The notes under the pieces were generated by a model that worked only from the letters and a program-made list of their open reading frames with translations, did no database searches and was not told the origin of the DNA. Position numbers and translations under genes: made by a program. Positions 42,443-51,109 of a DNA stretch of 64,000 bases are shown here, in pieces. Location of the stretch: positions 10,482 to 74,481 of the forward strand of contig UQZJ01000014.1 of the NCBI GenBank assembly GCA_900545495.1, given 5' to 3'. The stretch is from an uncultured Eubacteriales bacterium. GTDB taxonomy: Bacteria; Bacillota; Clostridia; Oscillospirales; Oscillospiraceae. How positions within the stretch are numbered: the first letter of the stretch is position 1; every line of letters starts with the position of its first letter.

Positions 42443-42477
42443 AGAAATAATCATCTCCTTCGGGAAGGGGAGTTTGT

Positions 42478-43014
42478 ATGAAGTTTTTCAAAAAGCGGGG
42501 CGTTGCACTGGCGGTGCTGGTGCTGTCCATCGCCGCCGCCGTGTGCATCGGCCAGAGCCGTAAGGCCGGCTACATCGCCAGGCAGCCGGTGACGCTGCCG
42601 GAGGTGAAATACCACCAGTGGATCTGCGATGAGGCGGGGATGCTGTCCGAAAAGACAAAGGATGAGATCCGGCAGTACAACAGCGATTGGGACAGCCGGT
42701 ATTACGCAGCGGTCGCGGTAGCCACGGTGGACAGCATTACCGGCTGGACACCGGAGAAGGCCGCAGAAAAGCTGGGCGCCGATTGGGGCTTGGGCGAGAA
42801 CGATATGCTGCTGCTGTTGGTGCGCAACGGCGACTACTATGTGAACTGCGGCGGCAAGGTGCGCGCCGCCATGACCGATACCCAGCAGATGAAGCTGAAG
42901 CAGGCCATCGAGACGCCCTATTACAACGGGGACTTCGACGGTGCGGCACTGGCGTTTTACCGGCAGGCCGACGTGTTCTACGGACAGACCCCGCTGGGCG
43001 GCAGCAAGCGCTGA
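42478..43014 (+). CDS. TPM-domain protein (TLP18.3/Psb32/MOLO-1 type), membrane-anchored
   Basis: 178 residues: N-terminal signal anchor (about 8-25), then a TPM domain beginning WICDEAGMLSEKTKDEIRQY and containing ADWGLGENDMLLLLVRNGDY and a C-terminal helix. No C-terminal helix plus Gly-rich tail as in long TPM proteins. Ribosome site AAGGGGAG lies in a small hairpin (CTCCTT-CGGG-AAGGGGAG). Third gene of xpaC-telA-TPM. Its last codons and stop are duplicated 8 kb away at 51027. Confidence 0.82.
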   Translation: MKFFKKRGVALAVLVLSIAAAVCIGQSRKAGYIARQPVTLPEVKYHQWICDEAGMLSEKTKDEIRQYNSDWDSRYYAAVAVATVDSITGWTPEKAAEKLGADWGLGENDMLLLLVRNGDYYVNCGGKVRAAMTDTQQMKLKQAIETPYYNGDFDGAALAFYRQADVFYGQTPLGGSKR

Positions 43015-43094
43015 GCGCGGAGGTTGGCGCAGATACGTAAACGAAAAACAGGGTCTCCGGCATTGCCGGAGACCCTGTTTTCGGCTTTCCATGC
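43002..43094 (+). repeat. Left direct repeat bounding the 8-kb segment
   Basis: Starts CAGCAAGCGCTGAGC (last codons of the TPM gene) and ends with the terminator CAGGGTCTCCGGC/GCCGGAGACCCTG plus GCTTTCCATGC. The same blocks in the same order occur at 51027-51109. GCTTTCCATGC codes the last residues of SpoVT in the right copy, but here it is an orphan. The 27-bp middle differs in length and sequence. Confidence 0.75.
43044..43082. terminator. Terminator after the TPM gene
   Basis: AAAACAGGGTCTCCGGC-ATT-GCCGGAGACCCTGTTTT; nearly identical to the one at 51059. Confidence 0.92.
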
Positions 43095-43175
43095 CCAGCA
43101 CGTCACCCTAAGGGGACACTGCTGTGTTTTGCAATGGACGGCAAGAAAACCGGCAGCATCGTGCTTTGATTGGAA

Positions 43176-43206
43176 CAGAAAACTCCCCGCGTTATCCGCG
43201 AGGAGT
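43176..43206 (-). terminator. Terminator after the YibE-like gene
   Basis: Minus strand ACTCC-T-CGCG-GATAA-CGCG-G-GGAGT followed by TTTTC. The 80 bp between here and the left repeat hold a short orphan frame (AMDGKKTGSIVL, stop at 43167-43169) that may be a gene remnant. Confidence 0.65.
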
Positions 43207-43212
43207 CTGGCG

Positions 43213-44394
43213 TTAGTGGGCGGATCTGCCCCTTGTCAGGATGGCAGCGCTGATGAGCGCCGTCAGCGGTACGGAGAGGATGACGCCGATGCTGCTGGAC
43301 ACGCTGCTGATGACCTCGATGGTCAGGTAGGCCGAGCTGATCAGCTGGTACGCGCTCAGCCCCAGCGAGTAGAGGTAGATGATGAGGGCGAAGCCGCTGC
43401 CGAGGAACGCCAGTATCAGCGTATTGGTCATCGTACCCACCATGTCCCGGCCGATGTTCATGCCGGAGCGAAACAGCTCCCGGCGGCTCAGGGTGGGGGC
43501 GACGGTGTGTACCTCCGTCATGGCGGAGGCGATGCTCATGGCCACATCCATCACCGCGCCCAGCGCGCTGATGACGATCCCGCCCACCAGCAGACCCCGC
43601 AGCCCGATGGGCGTGCCGGTCTGCCGCAGCTGCAAAAGCGGCTCTACGTCCGCCAGACGCATACCATCCACCCGGGCGAGGCTCTGCGCCAACAGGCCGA
43701 ACAGCAGCGCCAGCGCCGTCCCGGCGATGGTTCCCAGCGCGGCGCACACGGTCTTGCGGCGCACGCCGCCCAGCAGCACCATGGTCACAACGGTGATATA
43801 GGCGCACACGAGGAACACGGTCAGCAGCGTGGGTGCGCCCTTCATCAGCAGGGGAATGAGGATGCGGAACAGACACACCAGTGTTACCGCCAGCGCCGCC
43901 AGCGACTTTGCGCCCACCTTGCCGCCCACGGCCACCGTAGCCAGCAGGAACAGCGCCACGATCACGACCAGCACCGGCAGGCGGTTGTACTCATACACGG
44001 TGGCGGTGTGGGAGCCGTCGGCATAGGTGGAGATCAGCAGAGTTGCCCCGTCGCCCACCTTCAGCGGCGTACCGTACATCGGCCCCACATAGCCGTACAC
44101 CTGCAGGATCTCACCCTTGTACTGACCGGTCTTTACCTCCGCCAGCAGCAGCTGCTCGCCCCGGACGGCATTGTCCGAGGCGGGGTCGGTGAAGGTGCTG
44201 TCGGTCAGCACCTCCGTAATGACGGCGTTCTCGTATTCGGCGTATTCCGCCGCGGTATGACCCGCCGCCCTTTCCGGCGCGGCGAACAGGCGCGCCGCGA
44301 TGAACAGTGCCGCGCAGACCGCCAGCACCAGACAGCTGATACGGTTGTCCCGCCACCATTGGCGGAGCTTGGATCGGGAAGCGGTCTTCGCCAT
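43213..44394 (-). CDS. YibE/F-family multi-pass membrane protein
   Basis: 393 residues: one N-terminal helix (about 21-37), an extracytoplasmic beta-rich part (about 40-140), then seven or so helices with the family motifs GVRRKTVCAALGTIAGT, GGIVISALGAVMDVAMSIAS and SGMNIGRDMVGTMTNTLILA. ATG at 44394 has a GGGGGG-type site; a TTG ten codons earlier is the only alternative. Function unknown in the literature I know; possibly an exporter. It is divergent from the large surface protein and inside the repeat-bounded segment. Confidence 0.88.
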   Translation of the reverse strand: MAKTASRSKLRQWWRDNRISCLVLAVCAALFIAARLFAAPERAAGHTAAEYAEYENAVITEVLTDSTFTDPASDNAVRGEQLLLAEVKTGQYKGEILQVYGYVGPMYGTPLKVGDGATLLISTYADGSHTATVYEYNRLPVLVVIVALFLLATVAVGGKVGAKSLAALAVTLVCLFRILIPLLMKGAPTLLTVFLVCAYITVVTMVLLGGVRRKTVCAALGTIAGTALALLFGLLAQSLARVDGMRLADVEPLLQLRQTGTPIGLRGLLVGGIVISALGAVMDVAMSIASAMTEVHTVAPTLSRRELFRSGMNIGRDMVGTMTNTLILAFLGSGFALIIYLYSLGLSAYQLISSAYLTIEVISSVSSSIGVILSVPLTALISAAILTRGRSAH

Positions 44395-44514
44395 TCCTTC
44401 GTCCCCCCATTTCCATTTTTCCAAATCAGCATAACAATTTCCCGGCGGTATGTCAAGGCAGGAAACTTTTACAAAAAGGCGTTTTTTGGGGGTGGTTTTT
44501 TACGAAATAATATG

Positions 44515-44742
44515 ATACAATCTGATTATCATCATGAAAGGTCTGCCCCGGTTTTTGGCATCATCCACGATTTGGGACAAACTTCGCTTGAGAACCGATA
44601 TGCACCAGCCTCCCAGATTTGTGGACCGCCGTCCGCCTGTACTGACAGGTGGGGCGGTTTTTCTGTCTTTTTCTCGGACGGAAAATGGGCGCAAGCGCCG
44701 GCCAGCGGGCCGAGTAGAGAAAATCAAACAGGAGGTATACGG
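44515..44742 (+). promoter_or_regulatory. Leader of the surface-protein gene with an internal terminator
   Basis: About 225 nt between a -10-like TATGATACAAT (44509-44519, poor -35) and the start codon. A terminator lies at 44626-44662. After it, TTTTCTCGG (44669-44677) can pair with CCGAG-TA-GAGAAAA (44710-44723), enclosing GGCGC/GCGCC. The architecture is that of an attenuated or riboswitch-controlled leader; I do not recognise a known aptamer. The rest of the 348-bp gap (44395-44508) holds nothing else definite. Confidence 0.45.
44626..44662 (+). terminator. Intrinsic terminator within the leader
   Basis: CCGCC-N5-CCTGT-ACTG-ACAGG-N3-GGCGG followed by TTTTT, 80 nt before the ATG of the surface-protein gene. 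Confidence 0.65.
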
Positions 44743-47700
44743 ATGAACGAACGAATAGGCAAGAGGCTCCTTTCTGCACTTCTGTCGGTGGTCATGCTGC
44801 TGTCGCTGCTGCCCACGATGGTCTTCGCCGAGGGAGAGGAATCCGCCGGTGCGGCGACCACGGCAACACGGATCACAGATGTATCCACGCTGAAGGTGGA
44901 CGACCAGATCGTGATCGCCAACGCAGCCGCCGAGTATGCGCTCGGCACGAATCAGAAAACCAACAACCGCGAGGCCGTGGTGGTCACAGCCTCCGGGAGC
45001 AGCATCACCCTAAACAGCAAGGTGCAGGTGCTGACACTGAAAAGCGGCACAAAGGACGACACCTGGGCCTTTTACGCCGGTTCAGGCTATCTGTATGCAG
45101 CCAGCAGCGAAAAAAACTTTCTGAAAACAGAAAAGGCACTTAGCGACAATTCTTCGTGGTCGATCACCCTCACTGCGGATGGCGTGGCCACCGTTACGGC
45201 GCAGGGTACCAACACCCACAATCTGCTGCGCTACAACTATAACAAGGGTACACCGCTCTTTTCCGCCTATACGGGCGGTCAGGATGACATCGCCCTCTAC
45301 AAGCTGGATGAAAGCGCCGGTGGCAGTGGCGGCAGCGGCAGCGTCGAGGCTGTGGCGTCTCCCACCGCCAACTATCCTACCGGCAGCGCACTGGCCTCTG
45401 GCACGGAGATCGTGTTCTCCTGTGCCACCGCCGACGCTGCCATCCAGTACAAGGTGGGTGACGGCGCATACCAGACCTACACCGCCCCCATCGCGCTGAC
45501 GGCGGATACCACCTTCACGGTGAAGGCCACCAAGGAGGGCATGACGGACAGCGCCGAGGTCACCTTCGCCTACACGGTGAAGGCGGCGGAGCCTGCCTTT
45601 GTGACCATCGCCGAGGCGCTGGCGGGCGCAAGTAATGCGACCTTCACCGTCAAGGGCGTCGTCACGCTGGTGGACGGCTCCAACTACTACCTGCAGGACG
45701 ATACCGGCGGTATCTGCCTGCGTCTTGCTACCTCCACCAATGATATCAAGCTGGGCGACACCGTCATCGGCACCGGCAAGCGCACCGATTTCAAGAGCCT
45801 GCCCCAGCTGGGCAGCGGCACGTTTGTCAAGTCCTCCGGTCTGACACTGGCCGCCAAGCTCACCACCATCGGCGGCCTGAGTACCAAGGATATCGGTACC
45901 TATGTGAAGCTCACCGGGCTGGAGATCACCGAGATCTACGACAACAACGGTCAGTTCGCCAACCCCAACATCACCCTGAAGGACGGCGATGGTAAGACCA
46001 TTCAGCTGTATAAGGCCGTCGTCGCGGACAAGACGGCCCTCAAGGTGGGCGACAAGCTGGACGTGACTGCCGCCGTGGGTGTTTTCAGCACCACGCTGCA
46101 GCTGCGCAACACCGTGGCTGACGAGGTCAAGGCGGCCCGCCAGAGCGGTATCGTCACCACCCTGTCCGACGGCGACACCATCGTCATCTTCAACCCCGCC
46201 AACGGCAAGGCGCTGTCCACCGAGTACACGGGCTTCTACAATCAGGGGACGGACGTGAAGCTGGCCGACGGCAAGCTCACCGGCTATACCAAGAAGGACA
46301 TCTGGACGGTGGGCGTCAATGCGGACGGCACCTACACCTTCTCCACCGCCGATGGTGATAAGCTGTCCATGGATACCAGCTACACCAGCACCCCCCTGAA
46401 CAAGGTAAACGACACATGGAAGGTCGTTCCCGCCAAGACGGCGGACTGCTTCTATGTCGACAACGCGACCCGCACTGACAAGTACCGCCTCCAGTGGTTC
46501 GCCAAGAATAACAACTGGAGCGCCTACACCGGCACCGGCCCCAACTTTGAGGTGCAGTTCTATCTCGTCACGGACAGCGGTGAGGAGACCTCCGGCGGCC
46601 TGCCCGCTGCGGGCGCACAGGTCGTTCTCTACAACCAGAGCGCCAAGGCCGTGCTGGCCTCTCAGATCGGCACCGCGGAAAGCCCCTCCATCGGCAAGGC
46701 GGCTGCCACCGTGGACGGCGGCAAGGCCACCTGCGCCAACGGCGCCGTGGTGTTCACCGTGGAGAAAAACGGCGAGTACTACCGCTTCAAGAACGAGGCC
46801 TACGGCTACCTCTGCTCCAACGGCACCGGCAACAACGCCTTCTACTCCCAGACCGCCAGCAACGACGCCGACTGGAAGGTACGTACCTGCTCCGGCGGCG
46901 TGGGCGGCTTCGAGCTGGAGAGCCGTACCGCCAAGTTCAACAACACGCACAGCCAGTGGCTGGAATACTATGCCGACAGCTTCAAGAGCTACAGCATGTA
47001 CAGCAAAGATGGCAAGCTGGACTACACCATCTACTCCTTCTACTTCTATCCCGTGGCTGACGGCACGGCGCTGACGAAGGGCGTGGTCAACCTGCCCGCC
47101 GTGGTCATCAACACCGTTCCCGACGCCTTTGTGGATACGGACTACACCCTCGCCTTCACCGTGGATGCGCCCTTTGGCGTGGAGGGCGCCATGACCGCCA
47201 AGCTGGGCGGCACGGCGCTGACGGTCACGAAGGACGCGGAGGGGACGTATACCGTCACTGTCCCGGCGGCGATGGTCACCGGCGAAAAGCTGCAGATCGT
47301 CATCACCGGCAAGGACACCACCGGCAAGGCTATCTCCCGCACGGTGGAGGTCACGGTGAAGGACGAGCCTGTACTCTCCGATCCTCAGCCCGCCAAGGGC
47401 GCACAGACCGGCGACGAGAAGCGTCCCGAGATCTCCGTGGCGCTGACAAACGCCGGGAAGAACCCCGCCATTACCATGACCGTGGGCGGCAAGAGCGTGA
47501 CCCCCACCCTCAAGAACGGCCGCATCACCTACACCCCCGCCGCCAAGCTGGCCGATGGCCGCGTGGAGGTAACGGTCACCGTTAAGCGCACCGATAACAA
47601 GGAGTCTTCCCTCACGTGGTTCTTCACTGTGGGCAAGACCCAGCATCAGCTTTACTTCGGTCAGCTCCACAGCCACACCCAGTATTCCGACGGCGCCGGC

Positions 47701-50700
47701 TCGCTGGACAGCGCGCTGGAGTATGTGAAGAACCTGCCCGACAGTGCCAACGTGCAGTTCGTGGCCTTCACCGATCACTCCAACTACTTTGACAGCACCT
47801 CTGCGCCCAACCCGGAGGACGCGCTCTACGACATGACCCAGGCCGCCTCCGATAGCAGCCGCGACCTCTGGAAGGAGTACAAGGGCAAGGTGGCGGCGTT
47901 CAACGAGAGCCAGTCCACCATCGTCGCCATCGGCGGCTTTGAGATGACGTGGTCCGGAGGTCCCGGCCACATCAATACCTTCAACACGCCGGGCATCGTG
48001 TCCCGCAACAACAAGACCCTGAACAGCAAGACCAACGATGCAGGCATGAAGGCATACTATGCGCTGCTCAGCCGCGGCGAGGGCGTGGACAGCATCAGCC
48101 AGCTGAACCACCCCGGCAAGACCTTCGGCAACTTCGCTGACTTCTCCTACTGGGATGGCGTCATCGACACCCGCGTCTACATGGTAGAGGTGGGCAACGG
48201 CGAGGGGCAGATCGGTGCCGGCGGCTACTATCCCAGCTATGAGCAGTATATCATGGCGCTGGATAAGGGCTGGCACGTCGCCCCCACCAACAACCAGGAT
48301 AACCACAAGGGTAAGTGGGGCAATGCCAACGATGCCCGTGACGTGATCATCACCGACAACTTCACCGAGGAGGGCATCTACGCCGCCATCCGCGAGCGTC
48401 ATATGTACGCCAGCGAGGATAAGAATCTGGAGGTCACCTACACCGTCAACGGCAATCTCATGGGTACCATCATCAAGGACGTCCCCGAGAAGCTGACCAT
48501 CGAGGTCACCGTCAACGACCCGGACATCCACGACTCCATCAAGAAGGTAGAGCTGGTGGCCAACTCCGGCCGCGTGGTGCATACATGGAACAGCGCCGCC
48601 GAGCTGACCAAGGGCAGCCTCTCTGTGGAGCTGAAGCCTGAATACAGCTACTACTTCGTCCGCGTCACCGAGGGTGACGGCGATCTGGCTGTCACCGCCC
48701 CCGTTTGGGTGGGCGATACCCTGAAGCTGGGCATTACCAACGCCGTCTGCGGCACAGCTACCCCCGTTACCGGCGAGGAGCTGACCCTGACCACCACCCT
48801 CTTTAACGGCGAGGGAACGGACGCCACCGTTAAGTCCATGACCTACGCCATCAAGGGCGGCGCGGTCATCAAGACCGACAAGGCCCCAAAGACGCTGGGC
48901 AAGAGCTCCACGCTGGATATCGACTTCAAGTACACGCCCAAAAAGGCGCTGGTCACCACCATCACCGTCACGGCTGTGGTGGAGTTGGACGGGAAGGAAT
49001 ATACCTTCACCAAGGACGTCACGCTGGACGTGCTGAACGCCGATTCCCTTGTCTACATCGGCATCGATGCCGCCCACTACAACGAGTACGTGGCGGGCAA
49101 CTACAAGGACAGCATGGGCAACTTCGGCAATCTGGCCGCCGAGAACAGCGTGCGTACCGTGCAGCTGAACACCTCTGCCGACCTGATCGCCGCCTGTTCC
49201 AACCCCAAGTACAAGGCGCTGATCCTCACCGCACCCTCCCGCCGTCTGGAGGCTGCACAGTCCGATCCCAGAACCTACACCGCCGATGAACTGAAGGCCA
49301 TCGCCGCATTCAATGCAGGCGGCGGCACGGTGATCCTCGCGGGCTGGTCGGACAACTACGAGAACTACCCGGTCATTCAGAATAATCCCGCCATCAAGCA
49401 CATGGCAGCCACGCAGAATGAACTTTTGGAGGCGCTGGGCTCCAGCCTGCGCATCAGCGACGACGCCACATATGACGATGTGCGCAGCGCAGCCGACGGC
49501 GTGGATAAGTGGCGCCTGTACTTCAGCAGCTACAACATGGACAACTTCCTGACGGGCGGCGTGGAGTTCGACGCCGAACACCCCTATGACGCGCTGTATA
49601 CGGAGCGCTTCAGCCACTACGGCGGCGCATCCATCTACGCCGTGGGCGTTGACGGCAAGCCCACGACCTCCCTGCCGGCCACCGTCTCCCCCGTGGTCTA
49701 CGGCCACGCCACCACTTATTCCGTTGACGTGGACGAGGACGGCTTGGGCGGCGCAGGTGTGCCGAAGTACGCCTATGCCGACAACGACAACCGCCTGATG
49801 GTCATGGCCACAGAGCAGCTCGCCGGCAAGGGTCTGATCATCGTCTCCGGCGCGGCCTTCATGTCCAACTTTGAGGTGCAGGCTTCCGTGGACAACGCCG
49901 CAGAGAAGAATTACTCCAACTACAGGATCTGCCAGAACCTCCTTCGCTACCTGAACCCCATCACTGTCACCGACATCAAGACGGTGCAGGCGGAGAAGGA
50001 TGAGGGCGTAAAGTTCACCGTGGAGGGCATCGTTACCTCCAACGCCTCCGGCTATGATAAGGACACCGCCTTCTTTGACTGCATCTACGTGCAGGATGCC
50101 ACTGCGGGCATCAACTGCTTCCCCGTGGCGGGCAACTTCAAGATCGGCGACCGCGTCCGTATCTCCGGCACCACCAGCTCCTATCAGGGCGAGCGCCAGC
50201 TGGCTGTCACCACCATCGAGAAGCTGGGTGAAGGCAAACCTGTCACGCCGACACTTGTCACCGCTGCCCAGATCGTGGACGGCAGCGTGCTGGGCAGCCT
50301 CGTGAGGGTGAAGGGTACGATCACCCGCATCGAAAACGCCGAGGGAATTGTGCAGACCATCATGGTACGCGACGGCTCCGGCAAGACCTGCCGCCTGTTT
50401 ATCGACGGCTACATCACCAAGGATAAGGGCATCAGCCTCCTGACCGTCGGCAACAGTGTGGATGCCATCGGTCTGGCTTCTTGGGACGACACCTTCGCCC
50501 TCGACGGCAAGACCATCGCGCCTCGCGTCCGCATCCGTGACCGCGCTGAGATCGTCTGCACCAAGGCACCCGTCAAGCCGGGCGATGACTCCGGCAACGA
50601 ACCCGGCGGTGGTTCCGGCAGCGGCTCTGGCAGCGGCTCCAGCAGCGGGTACTATGTCACCTCCGGCGACGGGCAGACCGCTCAGGCCGGCGCGCTGGTG

Positions 50701-51012
50701 CAGTTCGGCATCAGCCGCGGCGCCGCCAGCCACGTGACCTCCGTCTGGGTGGACGGTGTCCGCCTCGACGCCAAGGACTACGTTATCCGCGGCAATGCGC
50801 TCCGCCTGCAGGGACCGTTCACCGCCAAGCTCTCTCAGGGCTTCCATACCGGTCTGATCCGGTTCGACGATGGCAGTGCCAGCTCCTTCTCCTTTACCGT
50901 CAGCGGCGCTACATCGCCTCGCACCGGTGACCCCGGCGTGGTACTGTATGTGGCGCTTACCGTGGCCTCCGTCACCGGTATGGCCCGGCTCACCAAGCGC
51001 AAGGAGGACTGA
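44743..51012 (+). CDS. Large cell-wall-anchored protein with PHP metallohydrolase (CehA/McbA-like) and OB-fold domains
   Basis: 2089 residues. Signal peptide (MNERIGKRLLSALLSVVMLL, cleavage after VFA); chitobiase-like beta domain about 201-280; tandem OB folds about 286-465 (FTVKGVVTLVDGSNYYLQDD); beta-rich modules to about 960; PHP domain about 968-1245 with LHSHTQYSD (His976, His978), TDHSNYF (Asp1011, His1012), NHPGKTFG (His1123) and NQDNHKG (His1188); a Rossmann-like domain about 1435-1735 (DSLVYIGIDAAHYNEY); two more OB folds about 1742-1935; a Gly/Ser linker; a C-terminal domain; sortase-type signal SPRTGD (2058-2063), hydrophobic stretch and RLTKRKED tail. PHP domains hydrolyse phosphoesters; with OB folds an extracellular nuclease or nucleotidase is plausible but unproven. 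ATG has AGGAGG. Confidence 0.88.
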   Translation: MNERIGKRLLSALLSVVMLLSLLPTMVFAEGEESAGAATTATRITDVSTLKVDDQIVIANAAAEYALGTNQKTNNREAVVVTASGSSITLNSKVQVLTLKSGTKDDTWAFYAGSGYLYAASSEKNFLKTEKALSDNSSWSITLTADGVATVTAQGTNTHNLLRYNYNKGTPLFSAYTGGQDDIALYKLDESAGGSGGSGSVEAVASPTANYPTGSALASGTEIVFSCATADAAIQYKVGDGAYQTYTAPIALTADTTFTVKATKEGMTDSAEVTFAYTVKAAEPAFVTIAEALAGASNATFTVKGVVTLVDGSNYYLQDDTGGICLRLATSTNDIKLGDTVIGTGKRTDFKSLPQLGSGTFVKSSGLTLAAKLTTIGGLSTKDIGTYVKLTGLEITEIYDNNGQFANPNITLKDGDGKTIQLYKAVVADKTALKVGDKLDVTAAVGVFSTTLQLRNTVADEVKAARQSGIVTTLSDGDTIVIFNPANGKALSTEYTGFYNQGTDVKLADGKLTGYTKKDIWTVGVNADGTYTFSTADGDKLSMDTSYTSTPLNKVNDTWKVVPAKTADCFYVDNATRTDKYRLQWFAKNNNWSAYTGTGPNFEVQFYLVTDSGEETSGGLPAAGAQVVLYNQSAKAVLASQIGTAESPSIGKAAATVDGGKATCANGAVVFTVEKNGEYYRFKNEAYGYLCSNGTGNNAFYSQTASNDADWKVRTCSGGVGGFELESRTAKFNNTHSQWLEYYADSFKSYSMYSKDGKLDYTIYSFYFYPVADGTALTKGVVNLPAVVINTVPDAFVDTDYTLAFTVDAPFGVEGAMTAKLGGTALTVTKDAEGTYTVTVPAAMVTGEKLQIVITGKDTTGKAISRTVEVTVKDEPVLSDPQPAKGAQTGDEKRPEISVALTNAGKNPAITMTVGGKSVTPTLKNGRITYTPAAKLADGRVEVTVTVKRTDNKESSLTWFFTVGKTQHQLYFGQLHSHTQYSDGAGSLDSALEYVKNLPDSANVQFVAFTDHSNYFDSTSAPNPEDALYDMTQAASDSSRDLWKEYKGKVAAFNESQSTIVAIGGFEMTWSGGPGHINTFNTPGIVSRNNKTLNSKTNDAGMKAYYALLSRGEGVDSISQLNHPGKTFGNFADFSYWDGVIDTRVYMVEVGNGEGQIGAGGYYPSYEQYIMALDKGWHVAPTNNQDNHKGKWGNANDARDVIITDNFTEEGIYAAIRERHMYASEDKNLEVTYTVNGNLMGTIIKDVPEKLTIEVTVNDPDIHDSIKKVELVANSGRVVHTWNSAAELTKGSLSVELKPEYSYYFVRVTEGDGDLAVTAPVWVGDTLKLGITNAVCGTATPVTGEELTLTTTLFNGEGTDATVKSMTYAIKGGAVIKTDKAPKTLGKSSTLDIDFKYTPKKALVTTITVTAVVELDGKEYTFTKDVTLDVLNADSLVYIGIDAAHYNEYVAGNYKDSMGNFGNLAAENSVRTVQLNTSADLIAACSNPKYKALILTAPSRRLEAAQSDPRTYTADELKAIAAFNAGGGTVILAGWSDNYENYPVIQNNPAIKHMAATQNELLEALGSSLRISDDATYDDVRSAADGVDKWRLYFSSYNMDNFLTGGVEFDAEHPYDALYTERFSHYGGASIYAVGVDGKPTTSLPATVSPVVYGHATTYSVDVDEDGLGGAGVPKYAYADNDNRLMVMATEQLAGKGLIIVSGAAFMSNFEVQASVDNAAEKNYSNYRICQNLLRYLNPITVTDIKTVQAEKDEGVKFTVEGIVTSNASGYDKDTAFFDCIYVQDATAGINCFPVAGNFKIGDRVRISGTTSSYQGERQLAVTTIEKLGEGKPVTPTLVTAAQIVDGSVLGSLVRVKGTITRIENAEGIVQTIMVRDGSGKTCRLFIDGYITKDKGISLLTVGNSVDAIGLASWDDTFALDGKTIAPRVRIRDRAEIVCTKAPVKPGDDSGNEPGGGSGSGSGSGSSSGYYVTSGDGQTAQAGALVQFGISRGAASHVTSVWVDGVRLDAKDYVIRGNALRLQGPFTAKLSQGFHTGLIRFDDGSASSFSFTVSGATSPRTGDPGVVLYVALTVASVTGMARLTKRKED

Positions 51013-51026
51013 CTCTGACCACATAA

Positions 51027-51109
51027 CAGCAAGCGCTGAGCACGGCGTATATTGAAACAAAAACAGGGTCTCCGGCCATGCCGGAGACCCTGTTTTCAGC
51101 TTTCCATGC
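51027..51109 (+). repeat. Right direct repeat bounding the 8-kb segment
   Basis: CAGCAAGCGCTGAGC (51027-51041, identical to the TPM gene end but non-coding here), the shared terminator, and GCTTTCCATGC (51099-51109), which is the real 3' end of spoVT. See 43002-43094. Confidence 0.75.
51059..51097. terminator. Bidirectional terminator
   Basis: AAAAACAGGGTCTCCGGC-CAT-GCCGGAGACCCTGTTTT between the surface-protein gene and spoVT. Confidence 0.92.

Noticed and set aside
44534..44746. 70-codon frame in the surface-protein leader that ends overlapping its ATG
   Set aside because: No ribosome site before its ATG and it runs through the terminator stem; low-complexity Arg/Pro-rich product. Kept only as part of the leader region.
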